The notes below the pieces were generated by a model that did not search any database, was not told the DNA's origin, and worked only from the letters and a program-made list of their open reading frames with translations. A stretch of DNA of 64,000 bases. Source: Pseudoramibacter sp. (GTDB lineage Bacteria > Bacillota > Clostridia > Eubacteriales > Eubacteriaceae). This document shows positions 52,275-61,153 of this stretch, one piece after another (the first letter of the stretch is position 1; every line of letters begins with the position of its first letter). The stretch spans positions 124,001 through 188,000 of the forward strand of contig NZ_JAKVLT010000001.1 in assembly GCF_022484225.1 (NCBI RefSeq), in the 5' to 3' direction. Both the position numbers and the translations under genes were made by a program.

Positions 52275-55200
52275 TTACTCGATTTTTTCGATACGTTCCA
52301 TCGTGAGAAAACACAGATAGCTTTCATAAACCGGATAGGGCGTCAAGGTTTCAAGGGCTTTCCGGTACACGCCGATCTGTTTTTGGTACTCGGCGAGGGC
52401 CTGGGCTTTTTTGTTTGGTGCATGGCGCCAGTCGTCGGTTTTGTAATCCAAAAGAATCCAGCCGGACTTGCCGTCCCGGTTTTCCAGAAAACAGCAGTCA
52501 ATCATCCCCTGAAGGAGAATTTGTTCTTCGCTGCCCTCCGTGCTGAAATATCGGGAAGAGACTTTCAAATCAAAGGGCCATTCCCGCTCAACTCTTTCGG
52601 CGCGCACCATCCGCCGGCCTAAGTCCGTGTCGAAAAAGGCCGCCGCGTGCGCAAGTTCCCCGTTCTTTTCAACGGCTTTGTATAACTCGGCGTCGATGAT
52701 CCCGCTGCGGGCCATCGCCTGTCCGGCTTCGGTCAGGACCGCAAGCTTCGGCGTTTCTGCTGCGCCGCGCAGTTTGGACAAATCCAGGTGGCTGAGCACA
52801 GCGTGCACTCCGGTGCCCAGTTCCGCCGCCGTAAAACTGCGGCCCTGTTGAACGCTGCTCCGGAGGAAATCCGGAATGGGCAGCCTTTCCGTCAGTTTTT
52901 CCCGTTCCCTGCCCTTCTGCATCAGACGCACCGCTTCGGTGACCCCGATTTTCACCGGCAGGGTCTGCTTCTTTTTCGGCGGATACTGCCAGGCGAGCCT
53001 GCGGGAGATTTCGGCCTCATCGGCTTCGGAAACGGCCCCCATCCCCTGGGCCTGGCTGCTTTCTTCAGCTTCATCGGCTTCATCTTCCCCGCCCACTTCA
53101 ATGCGGTAAGCGGCGCTGCCGGCACAGCCCCGGCTTTCCGGCTGGTACAGCGCCAGCATGATCCAGTCCAGCATGCTTCTGCAGGCCTTTAAATGGGAAA
53201 CGTCGCAGGTCTGCGTCCATTTGTCCTCGGCCTTTTCCAGATTGGCGGCGCTTCCGGTGATGTAAAGCCGCGCCATGGCCCGGGTCATGGCCACGTAGAG
53301 CAGGCGCATTTCTTCTTCAAGGCCATCCATTTTCATCTTCTGGGCCGCAATGCGGTGCACCAGAGTTTTCCGGCTGATCCGCTTCTTTCCGTCGATGTAA
53401 TCGGGACTGATGCCCAGATCCTGATCCAGAATGATGGGCTTGGTGCTGTCGGTCATGTTGAACCGCTTCGCCGAATCCGCCAAAAAGACAACGGGAAATT
53501 CCAGGCCCTTGCTTTTGTGAATGGTCATAATCTGGACCACATCGTCATTTTCGCTGAGGATGCCCGGGGAATCGTCGCCTTCTGTGCGTTTCTGCACCTG
53601 TTCCACGTAGTCCACGAAGCGGAAAATGCCGTGAAGGGTGGTGGTCTGATAAGCTTCGGCCTTTTGTATCAAAGCGTCGAGATTTTTCTGGCGCTGCTTT
53701 CCGCCGGGAAGGCTGCCGGCCCAGATGTAGAAGCCGGTTTCCGAATAGAGCTGCCACAGAAAGTCGGCGACGGGCATCGCGTAAGCTTGTTTCCGCCACA
53801 GCTTCAGCTGATCCAGCCAGCGCCGCAGCTTTTTCCCCAGGGGAGTGGGCTTGACGGCCGCCGCATCCACACAGGCGTAAAAGGGTTTCTTCCCCCCGGC
53901 GACTCTGATTTCCGACAGCTCGTTCACCGAAAAATCACTGACCGGCGACAGCATCACCGTCATGAGAGGCACGTCCTGTTTGTAATTGTCGATGATGCGG
54001 ATCAGATCCAGCACCCATTCGATTTCAGGCACTTCGAAATACGAGGCGCCCCCTTCAAAATAGGCAGGAATGCCCTGCTCCGCCAAGGCCTGGGCGATCT
54101 GATCCCCGCGGTTTCGGGTGCTGCGCATGAGAATGACGATGTCGTGGTAGCGGATCAGCCGTTTTTCACCGCTCTTTGCGATGGCCATCGGCCGGCCGAC
54201 CAGAGCCTTGATCTGCCTGGCAATCCATTCTCCTTCTTTGACCAGATGAATGTCGCTTTTGGCCTCGAAAACCCGCACCACCGAGGGGACTGGTTTTTCA
54301 TCTGATGCCGCCCCCTGCACCAGACGCGCTTTGTCGTCGTAGGGGATCTGGCCGAAATCTTCGGTCATGATTTTTTCAAATAAATCGTTCACCCCGGCGA
54401 TGATGCCCGGGTTGGACCTGAAATTTCTGCCCAAGGTGATGAGCTGGTTCTGTCCGGTTTCGCCTGTGCCGAAAGTCCGGTATTTGTGAATGAAAATCGA
54501 CGGGTCTGCCTGCCTGAACCTGTAGATGCTCTGCTTCACATCCCCCACCATAAAATAATTGTCCGGTCTTAAAATCTGAGAGATGAGTCCTTCCTGAAGA
54601 GCGTTGGTGTCCTGGTATTCGTCTACGAAAACGGCCGCGTAGTGCTGCCGCAGCCCCGCGGCAACGGCCGGATCTTTCAAGATGATGTAGGCGTCCCGCT
54701 CGATGTCGGCGAAATCCAGAATGCCCCGCTCTTTTTTCAGGGCGGTGAATCGGGCCTCTACCTTTTTCGTCAGCGCGATGAGATCTGCCATGACCTCGGC
54801 CATGTGCGCCGTCCGTTTCTGGTCTTCCGCCGCCGGGGCGTCAAAAAAGTCTTGCAGATCAGTGACGGTTTTCTTCGCGTGATCCCTAAGGGCTTTGACC
54901 TTCGCGCTGTCTTCTTTATTTTTGCGGCTCCCTTTGTAGCGGTCAAAATGCACGGCCTTTAGCGCTGCGGTGAAGGCGTCCCAATTCTGATCTGCTGCGG
55001 CCGTCACCCCCTGGAGCATCTCCGCGTCTGCGTTCAGCTGGGCGCAGGTCTTTTCAAATTCCGGATCGCCTGAAATCCAGTCCGCGGCCCGTTTCAGTTC
55101 GCTGACGGCATCTTCCAGAGTGCGGCGGCTTTCTTTGATGAAATAGTCGTGCCATTTGGAGTGTTCGAAATCTCCATCTGTTTTTTCAAGGGCCGTCACC

Positions 55201-55799
55201 GCCTCTTCGCACCACGCGTCCGGTTCCGGCAGGACGTTTAAGAAGGTGCGGAACGCCGCCACCTGGTCCCTGAGGCCCTGGTCGCTGCGCGCCGAGGAGT
55301 AGCCGTCCACGAGGCGGCTGAAAGGCGTTTCGCCGTCGTCCGGAATCTCAGCGTAGGCTGCTTCAAAGACGTCGTCCAAAGCGCTTTCGTAGAGCATTTC
55401 CAGCTCTGTACGGTCGCCGACGCGGAAATCCGGGTCCACATCCACCGCCTGAAAATATTCCCGGACCACGCGCCCGCAGAAGGCATCGAAGGTGTCAATG
55501 GCCGCGGTGGGCAGAATCTGCATCTGGGTCACGAGCCAGTGAATCTGCTTTTTGTCCTTGGGGTCGGTCTGTCTCAGGCTCTCGGTAAAGGCGCGGGTCA
55601 GGCGCTCCTTCATCTCTCCGGCTGCCGCCCGGGTAAAAGTTAAAATGAGCAGGTCATCGACAGAGACGTGTTCTTCGGCGACCAGGCGCCGGATGCGTTC
55701 GATCAAAAGCGCCGTTTTGCCGGATCCCGCTGCTGCGGAAACCAGCAGGTTTTTATGCCGGGCCGCGATGGCCTGTTCCTGTTCATTGGTCCATTTCAT
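52275..55799 (-). CDS. addA: ATP-dependent helicase/nuclease AddA
   Basis: Motor and nuclease subunit of AddAB, which resects double-strand breaks up to Chi for recombination. Walker A is VSAAAGSGKTALLIERI near residue 20; other UvrD-like motifs are FVDEYQDTNALQE, GDVKQSIYRFRQADP and MTIHKSKGLEFPVVF (~770). The C-terminal RecB-type nuclease contains GMIDCCFLENRDGKSGWILLDYKTD-like sequence with the catalytic Asp and DYKTD. 1174 residues. Its ATG lies 17 nt inside the 3' end of addB. The gene order addB-addA is standard. Confidence 0.97.
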   Translation of the reverse strand: MKWTNEQEQAIAARHKNLLVSAAAGSGKTALLIERIRRLVAEEHVSVDDLLILTFTRAAAGEMKERLTRAFTESLRQTDPKDKKQIHWLVTQMQILPTAAIDTFDAFCGRVVREYFQAVDVDPDFRVGDRTELEMLYESALDDVFEAAYAEIPDDGETPFSRLVDGYSSARSDQGLRDQVAAFRTFLNVLPEPDAWCEEAVTALEKTDGDFEHSKWHDYFIKESRRTLEDAVSELKRAADWISGDPEFEKTCAQLNADAEMLQGVTAAADQNWDAFTAALKAVHFDRYKGSRKNKEDSAKVKALRDHAKKTVTDLQDFFDAPAAEDQKRTAHMAEVMADLIALTKKVEARFTALKKERGILDFADIERDAYIILKDPAVAAGLRQHYAAVFVDEYQDTNALQEGLISQILRPDNYFMVGDVKQSIYRFRQADPSIFIHKYRTFGTGETGQNQLITLGRNFRSNPGIIAGVNDLFEKIMTEDFGQIPYDDKARLVQGAASDEKPVPSVVRVFEAKSDIHLVKEGEWIARQIKALVGRPMAIAKSGEKRLIRYHDIVILMRSTRNRGDQIAQALAEQGIPAYFEGGASYFEVPEIEWVLDLIRIIDNYKQDVPLMTVMLSPVSDFSVNELSEIRVAGGKKPFYACVDAAAVKPTPLGKKLRRWLDQLKLWRKQAYAMPVADFLWQLYSETGFYIWAGSLPGGKQRQKNLDALIQKAEAYQTTTLHGIFRFVDYVEQVQKRTEGDDSPGILSENDDVVQIMTIHKSKGLEFPVVFLADSAKRFNMTDSTKPIILDQDLGISPDYIDGKKRISRKTLVHRIAAQKMKMDGLEEEMRLLYVAMTRAMARLYITGSAANLEKAEDKWTQTCDVSHLKACRSMLDWIMLALYQPESRGCAGSAAYRIEVGGEDEADEAEESSQAQGMGAVSEADEAEISRRLAWQYPPKKKQTLPVKIGVTEAVRLMQKGREREKLTERLPIPDFLRSSVQQGRSFTAAELGTGVHAVLSHLDLSKLRGAAETPKLAVLTEAGQAMARSGIIDAELYKAVEKNGELAHAAAFFDTDLGRRMVRAERVEREWPFDLKVSSRYFSTEGSEEQILLQGMIDCCFLENRDGKSGWILLDYKTDDWRHAPNKKAQALAEYQKQIGVYRKALETLTPYPVYESYLCFLTMERIEKIE

Positions 55800-58700
55800 G
55801 CTGCTGCTCCTTTTCTATGTGCGCGAGCAAATCCGCCTGCTTCATGGAATCGTCCAGAACCCTGAAAATCCGGGGATCCATCTCCTTCACAAATCCGCAG
55901 ATTTCGGCAAAGCGGCACCGGTCGCACGCGGTTTCATTCTGTCTCACGTAGGGGTCCGGGGCGAATTTCCCGGACAGAATGCCTTTGGCGTTGTCTTCGT
56001 AGTTGCGGCGGTTTTTCCATAAAACCGCGTTCATGCCCTTGGCGTTGTAGCGGTATTCTGATTTGGCCCGCCCTTTCATAAAGATGTTGGAGGCGCCTTC
56101 AGCCTCGTCGTCCAGAGCCTCGATCACCGCCTGATCGTCGAGGAAGATCCCCTTCATCTGGAATTTCTTTTCAAGCTCGCTGAGGGCCTGGGCCCCGGTC
56201 TTTCCGGTAATGTCCGTAATGGGGTCCGAAATGTAGAAGTAAAAGCCGGCCGCGGCTTCGGCCTGTTCGTCTTGGGCGAGGCCGTACTGGACGGCCGCCT
56301 CGAGATAGGCCAGAAGCTGAGGGGCCAGCCCGTAATAAATATCCGCCGGCGTGATGGCGTCGTGCCCCGTTTTGTAGTCGATGACCTTGTAGTAGCTGAT
56401 GCCGTCTTTTTCCATGCGGTCCAGGCGGTCGATGCTGCCCTGGATCATCACCGGCTTGCCCAGATGCTGTGCTGTCAGGGGATATTTAAAGTGATGTTCG
56501 CTGTCCACCACCTGGAAGCGCCCCTTCTTCACGTGTTCGGCGAGCATGGCCATGGTCCGCCGGCCCATGCGTCGAAGCTTGCGCCCCTGATAATGAAAGG
56601 CCGCACTGCTGTCAAAAACCGCGCCGTGAATGTTTTTCAGGATCTGATCCAGAATGGCTTCGACCCACGCGTCCCTTTCTGCCGCGCTGAGGGCGTCGAG
56701 CTGAATCTGGGAGGCTTTCAGTTCCTTGAAAAACAAGTCGATCATCTGGTGCATGACGTTGCCGATATCCGGCAAAGTCACTTCGTAGGGTTCCCGGGGC
56801 ACAGGCCTTAGTTCCGAAGCGATGAAATACCGCCAAGCGCAGGCGCTGTACTGTCTGCAGTCTGTGGCGCTGAGCACCAGTTCGGAGCCGATGAGGCCCT
56901 GGGCCAGACTCGGATCCAGATCGAAATAGGCCGGCGTCAGCGCGGCCGACTTGTGAACGGTTTCCGCTGCTTCAAAGCGTCTGGCCACAGCCGCAGCCCG
57001 CGGCGTATGGCCGGCAGCTTCGGAATAGGCGATGTTTTTCGTCCCTTCAAAGCCGGTGACCCAGTCCCAGGTCTTTTCCGGATCGAAGAGCAGCGTCGAT
57101 CGGATCTTAAGCTTCGGAAAAACATCCAGAATCTGATAGAGAATTCTGGCCCGGCGGAGGGGTTTGCCGTCTTCCCCCTTCATGGCGTAATAAAAAATAA
57201 GCTTTTCTGAAACTGAAGCCAGCTGCAGGTACAGGGTGTACTGATTCTGAATCTGATGATACTGTTTGTCCTGGTGAAGGTCGAGGCCGGCCGCTGACAT
57301 TTCCCGGCGCTCCCGTTCCGACAAAATGGGAAACTGAATTGATTCCGGAGGCAGAAGCCCTTCGTTGGCGCCGATGACGAGCATCACCTTCTGGCCCATG
57401 TGGCGGCTCCTGAAGGGATCGGTGATCCCGATGACGTCGGAATCTTCGGGCAGCACACCGATATCATAAGAAGACAGCCCGTTTTTGAGCACCTGAATAA
57501 AGGCGTCCAGGCCGCAGGCTTCGTCTGACAGGGCGGTGTCGATCTGTTCAAATACCGTCATCAGCACGTTCCAGATCTGGTTGTCCCGGGAGGCCTTTTC
57601 AAAATCCTGGTCCGATACAGCCTGGGCAGCTGAGGCGTCGAGTTTTTCCTGCACGCGGAGGCCGTCCAGAAAGGCCGTCGCCGCCATCATGTACTCCCGG
57701 TAGGTCTTCGCTTTTTTCAAGCCCTGATCCAGTTTGACCAGAGGCGCGGTCAAAGCGGCGCGGATCTGGTCGAGTTCTTCGAGGGGCCGCGGCATGTCCG
57801 CCGCCTCCCGGGTGAAGGATCTCCGCCACTGGCTGTGGTTGATACCGGTGACGATGACGTAATTTTCCAGGTCCATCATGTCTTCCGGGGCCACCGGCGA
57901 AAACAGCGATTTGCCGAAGGCCAGCACGTCCCGGGTGTCGAAATGACGGGCGGCCACATCCAGGGCCGCGAGCAGACAGTCGATGAGGGGCTGGCCGATG
58001 ACAGACTGGGGCGTATCCACAAAACACGGAATGTCGTAAAAACTCAAGGCCCGGCGGATGGTGCCGCCCATCTGTTCAATGTCTCCCACGAGAATGCCGA
58101 TGTCCCGGTAGCGGTAGCCGCCGTCCCGGACCAGGGCGACGATTTCCCGGGCGGCTTCTTCAGCTTCGCCCCACAAATCGCTGCATTCACAGATCCCGAT
58201 GTTTTGCGGGGCTTCGCCGCAGACATCGGGAATGGCCGCAAAGCACTGGGATTCCAGCGTTCTGAGGTCGCCGGGCACTTTTTTGACGCGGTCGTCACTT
58301 TCCTGTTCGTTGAGGTTTAATATTTCAAAGGGCTCGCCCGCGTCCTGAGCCATCTGCACCATCCTGGTTTTCGTCTGATCCGCGATCTCGAAAATCATGC
58401 CGTCCCGGGCCTTTTCGGGGTCGTCCGTGACGAGGGTCATGGTCACGTCCGGCGCCTGCTTGATCAGCGCGCCGACGATTTTGAAATCCAGTTCAGAGAA
58501 CGTGTAGAACCCGTCGAAATAAATCCGGGTGTGCTTTAATTTTTCAGACTTGCCAATGGCCTGAACCAGCTGCTCCGCCCGGTCCGCTTCGTCAAAACGG
58601 TCGTCTCCCAAAAGGTTTTCGTAGGCTGTCATGATGGCCTTGATGTCCCTGAGCTTGCGGCTCAAAAGCCGGGAACCGTCGAGTTTTCCCAGGGCGCCGT

Positions 58701-59121
58701 CCAGATCCGCCGTGTCAAACTGAGCCGAGCGCAGTTCGTCGACGAAATCCGACATCTTGGTCTGAAAGCCCGCCTGGGCCGCGCTCTTCTGATACACTTC
58801 CAAAGTTTTCTCACATTCCAGAATGGCCCGGGTCATGATCATCTGCCGGCCGTGGGCGTCCACCATCTGCCCCGCCGGGGCCCCCACTTCCTCAAAAACG
58901 CGGTAAGCCAGGCGCTTCAGGCTCAGCACATCGACCCCGAGGAGCCCGTCCAGCTGCCCTTCTTTAATTAAAGCCTGCTCCGCCCCCAGGGTAAACTGCT
59001 CCGGCACAATGAGCATCATGGGGTCTGCGCCCGATTTAAGCCGCTCCGCGATTTCCCGGTCGATTCTCTGGGTCAGTGTGGGCCGCGACCGGTCCATCCT
59101 TCCAAGCATCAGTCTCAGCAT
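55783..59121 (-). CDS. addB: ATP-dependent helicase/nuclease AddB, Walker A degenerate
   Basis: Second subunit of AddAB, with Chi recognition and a nuclease domain on the other strand. 1112 residues. The Fe-S cluster cysteines are present: one in SATDCRQYSACAWRYF (~760) and the CDRCRFAEIC triplet near the C-terminus. The nuclease site includes GSIDRLDRMEKDG and YKVIDYKTGHDA. At the N-terminus, where Bacillus AddB has GRSGSGKT, this protein reads GRMDRSRPT, so ATP binding there is probably lost. AddB is not the active motor in known complexes, so the enzyme may work normally. Confidence 0.95.
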   Translation of the reverse strand: MLRLMLGRMDRSRPTLTQRIDREIAERLKSGADPMMLIVPEQFTLGAEQALIKEGQLDGLLGVDVLSLKRLAYRVFEEVGAPAGQMVDAHGRQMIMTRAILECEKTLEVYQKSAAQAGFQTKMSDFVDELRSAQFDTADLDGALGKLDGSRLLSRKLRDIKAIMTAYENLLGDDRFDEADRAEQLVQAIGKSEKLKHTRIYFDGFYTFSELDFKIVGALIKQAPDVTMTLVTDDPEKARDGMIFEIADQTKTRMVQMAQDAGEPFEILNLNEQESDDRVKKVPGDLRTLESQCFAAIPDVCGEAPQNIGICECSDLWGEAEEAAREIVALVRDGGYRYRDIGILVGDIEQMGGTIRRALSFYDIPCFVDTPQSVIGQPLIDCLLAALDVAARHFDTRDVLAFGKSLFSPVAPEDMMDLENYVIVTGINHSQWRRSFTREAADMPRPLEELDQIRAALTAPLVKLDQGLKKAKTYREYMMAATAFLDGLRVQEKLDASAAQAVSDQDFEKASRDNQIWNVLMTVFEQIDTALSDEACGLDAFIQVLKNGLSSYDIGVLPEDSDVIGITDPFRSRHMGQKVMLVIGANEGLLPPESIQFPILSERERREMSAAGLDLHQDKQYHQIQNQYTLYLQLASVSEKLIFYYAMKGEDGKPLRRARILYQILDVFPKLKIRSTLLFDPEKTWDWVTGFEGTKNIAYSEAAGHTPRAAAVARRFEAAETVHKSAALTPAYFDLDPSLAQGLIGSELVLSATDCRQYSACAWRYFIASELRPVPREPYEVTLPDIGNVMHQMIDLFFKELKASQIQLDALSAAERDAWVEAILDQILKNIHGAVFDSSAAFHYQGRKLRRMGRRTMAMLAEHVKKGRFQVVDSEHHFKYPLTAQHLGKPVMIQGSIDRLDRMEKDGISYYKVIDYKTGHDAITPADIYYGLAPQLLAYLEAAVQYGLAQDEQAEAAAGFYFYISDPITDITGKTGAQALSELEKKFQMKGIFLDDQAVIEALDDEAEGASNIFMKGRAKSEYRYNAKGMNAVLWKNRRNYEDNAKGILSGKFAPDPYVRQNETACDRCRFAEICGFVKEMDPRIFRVLDDSMKQADLLAHIEKEQQHEMDQ

Positions 59122-59225
59122 CGTACCCTCCTTATGTTGAAAATTGTTAAAATAAGTCTACCATGTTTTGACATAATTTTGCGATTGTCTGCAATTTTTT
59201 ACCTTTGTTTTTCTACTGAAAAGGG

Positions 59226-59254
59226 TTTACATTTTCCTTAAATTATTCTATAAT
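59226..59254 (+). promoter_or_regulatory. Aquaglyceroporin gene promoter
   Basis: TTTACA (59226-59231), 17-bp spacer, TATAAT (59249-59254). The transcript would have a leader of about 110 nt. Confidence 0.8.
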
Positions 59255-59276
59255 ATTGCATGTGAAGGGATTCGCA

Positions 59277-59345
59277 ATGATCTCGCGGCAGGAATTTCGG
59301 GAGAAAATTCCTGCCGCTCAGACAATGCAATTCTATTTATCATAA
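59277..59345 (+). CDS. Possible 22-codon leader ORF in the aquaglyceroporin 5' UTR
   Basis: ATG at 59277 after GAAGGG (7-nt spacing) opens a 22-residue frame (MISRQEFREKIPAAQTMQFY, then LS) ending TAA at 59343-59345, 25 nt before the main ATG. The hairpin at 59285-59317 is inside it. Composition gives no clear attenuation signal. It may be chance. Confidence 0.3.
   Translation: MISRQEFREKIPAAQTMQFYLS
59285..59317 (+). promoter_or_regulatory. Strong hairpin in the aquaglyceroporin leader
   Basis: GCGGCAGGAATTT / AAATTCCTGCCGC: a perfect 13-bp stem with a 7-nt CGGGAGA loop. No T-run follows, so it is not a terminator. It may stabilise the mRNA or bind a regulator through the exposed GGGAG. 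Confidence 0.55.
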
Positions 59346-59370
59346 TTTAATATTGTAAGGGGGATGGACA

Positions 59371-60096
59371 ATGGTTCCTTATTTATCCGAATTTATCGGC
59401 ACGATCATGCTCGTCGTTTTAGGTGACGGCATCTGCGCTGCTAATACGCTTAATCATTCAAACTTTCAGGGCTCAGGTCCAGTTTACGTAATCGTTGGCT
59501 GGGGTATCGCAGTTGGTTTGCCAGCAATGGCATTTGGCGCACAATCAGGCGCACACTTCAACCCATCCGTTACAATTGCAATGGCTTGCTTAGGCAAATT
59601 AGGCTGGAACATGGTTCCTGGCTACATCATCTGCCAGCTGCTCGGCGGTGTCATCGGCGGTATCATCGTTTACTTATTCTACAAACCGCAGTTTGACGCT
59701 TCTACCGAAATGAACAACGCAACGTTGAGAGGTATCTTCTGCACAGCAGGGGCTATCGACAACAAAGGTGCCAACGCATTCTCAGAATTCCTGGCAACTT
59801 TCTTCCTGTTGTTCTTCATCCTGACCATTCCTGCATCTATCGGTGCTGCAAGTGCTTCGGCATTCGTCGTTGCCCTCATCATCATGAGCTGCGGTTTCTC
59901 ACTTGGTGCAACCACAGGGTTCTCTATGAACGCTGCCCGTGACTGGGGTCCGCGTCTGGCTTACACAATCCTGCCAATCAAACCGTCTGATCAGAAAGAC
60001 GCTGCTTGGGGCTATGCTTGGATTTCAGGCATTATGCCTATCTTAGGCGGTATCTGCGGTGCGTTAGTTGGCAACATGGTTGTTGGCTGGCTCTAA
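59371..60096 (+). CDS. MIP-family aquaglyceroporin (glycerol facilitator-like)
   Basis: 241-residue channel with six TM helices and two half-helices. The first pore motif reads HFNPSVT (NPS instead of NPA) and the second SMNAARDWGPR (NAA instead of NPA); the Asp after the second Arg region is typical of glycerol facilitators. Both changes are conservative and seen now and then in anaerobes, but together they are unusual. Codon choice (many GCA, GGT, TTA) is unlike its neighbours, fitting either high expression or transfer. AAGGGGG precedes the ATG. No glpK is adjacent, so the solute is uncertain. Confidence 0.9.
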   Translation: MVPYLSEFIGTIMLVVLGDGICAANTLNHSNFQGSGPVYVIVGWGIAVGLPAMAFGAQSGAHFNPSVTIAMACLGKLGWNMVPGYIICQLLGGVIGGIIVYLFYKPQFDASTEMNNATLRGIFCTAGAIDNKGANAFSEFLATFFLLFFILTIPASIGAASASAFVVALIIMSCGFSLGATTGFSMNAARDWGPRLAYTILPIKPSDQKDAAWGYAWISGIMPILGGICGALVGNMVVGWL

Positions 60097-60169
60097 GCTA
60101 AAGCTTAGTTCACCTACGAACTTATTTTAACTGTTTATTATTAATTATCATTTTATTGCGACCTTTCAC

Positions 60170-60203
60170 AAGGCTGTCTCATATGAGGCAGCCTTCTTTT
60201 TTT
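60170..60203 (+). terminator. Aquaglyceroporin gene terminator
   Basis: AAGGCTG-T-CTC-atat-GAG-G-CAGCCTT with a T-rich run, about 75 bp past the stop. Confidence 0.8.
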
Positions 60204-60220
60204 GCCTCAAAAAACAACAA

Positions 60221-60245
60221 TAAAAAAAGCCGACTGACGTCGGCT
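60221..60245 (-). terminator. Terminator of the mtn cluster
   Basis: On the minus strand AGCCGAC-GTCA-GTCGGCT followed by seven Ts, about 90 bp past the TIM-barrel gene stop. Confidence 0.75.
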
Positions 60246-60337
60246 ATAAAATAAGGAAAAGAAATGAAATGTCCGAAGCTGCTGCCTCGAACAATGACGA
60301 AATGCATTATAGCAAATTCAACGGCACAATGCAAATG

Positions 60338-61150
60338 CTAAATTTTATTTCTTAATAAATAATTTAAGCGCTGATCCACCGTCTGGCAAAAAGCCTTTGG
60401 CACTTTGTCCTGCCACCAGAACGGCGCCATGACCTCGCAGGACAAGATGTGCCAGTGCATCTGATCTAATGTATTCACAATGTCTTTCAAAGGCAGAAAA
60501 CCGTCTCCGGGAATCCAGTGGCGGTCCCGGGTCAAGTCGTTGTCGGAAAAATGCAGGGCCTTCATGCGGCCAGGATACTGCCTGAGCAGCCGCCCCCTGC
60601 CGCAGCCCAGCATGTAATCGTGAGAGGTGTCGTAGCAGTAGCCGAAATGGCCGCTCTGGATCTGATCTAAAAGCTGATAAAGCAGAAACTGCCGGGTGAC
60701 GTTTTCCACCGCGATGTCGACGCCGTACTGCTCCCCCACTTCGGCAAGCTTGGAGAAAAAGCGATAGCCGTTTTCAAAACAATGATCCCCCAGCTCCATG
60801 TCCACCGTGTGCACCACCACCGCCGGCACGTCAAAGGACGCCGCATCTTTCACGATGCCGGCGAGCTGTTCAAACAGTCCCCGGTTTTCCTCAAAGGGCT
60901 TTTCCCAGATCGTGCTGTAGCCGATAAAGGGGGCGTGAAAATTGGTGATGCCGAGGCCGGCTTTGTTGACCTTATCTGGAAAATCGTACCGGGAAATAAA
61001 AGCCGGCCCCTCTTCGTCCTCCCAGGACAGCATGACCTCGTCGAAGCCGGCGTCGGCGATGGCGGCGATGCGGTCGTCAAAGGGCATAAAATAACCGAAC
61101 CACGAGAACATGCTCGCGGTCCAGTGGGTTTGATTTTGATCGGTGATCAT
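60338..61150 (-). CDS. Sugar phosphate isomerase/epimerase (TIM barrel, AP endonuclease 2 family)
   Basis: 270 residues of the xylose-isomerase-like TIM barrel. Candidate metal ligands lie in VVVHTVDMELGDH, DIAVENVTRQF (Glu), GYCYDTSHDYMLG (Asp, His) and LHFSDNDLTRDRHWIPGDG (His, Asp, His). The substrate cannot be told. It starts 3 nt after the mtnA stop, so it may act on a sugar phosphate derived from methylthioribose, such as MTRu-1-P or its analogue (inference). A general sugar epimerase role is the alternative. Confidence 0.85.
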   Translation of the reverse strand: MITDQNQTHWTASMFSWFGYFMPFDDRIAAIADAGFDEVMLSWEDEEGPAFISRYDFPDKVNKAGLGITNFHAPFIGYSTIWEKPFEENRGLFEQLAGIVKDAASFDVPAVVVHTVDMELGDHCFENGYRFFSKLAEVGEQYGVDIAVENVTRQFLLYQLLDQIQSGHFGYCYDTSHDYMLGCGRGRLLRQYPGRMKALHFSDNDLTRDRHWIPGDGFLPLKDIVNTLDQMHWHILSCEVMAPFWWQDKVPKAFCQTVDQRLNYLLRNKI

Positions 61151-61153
61151 ATT

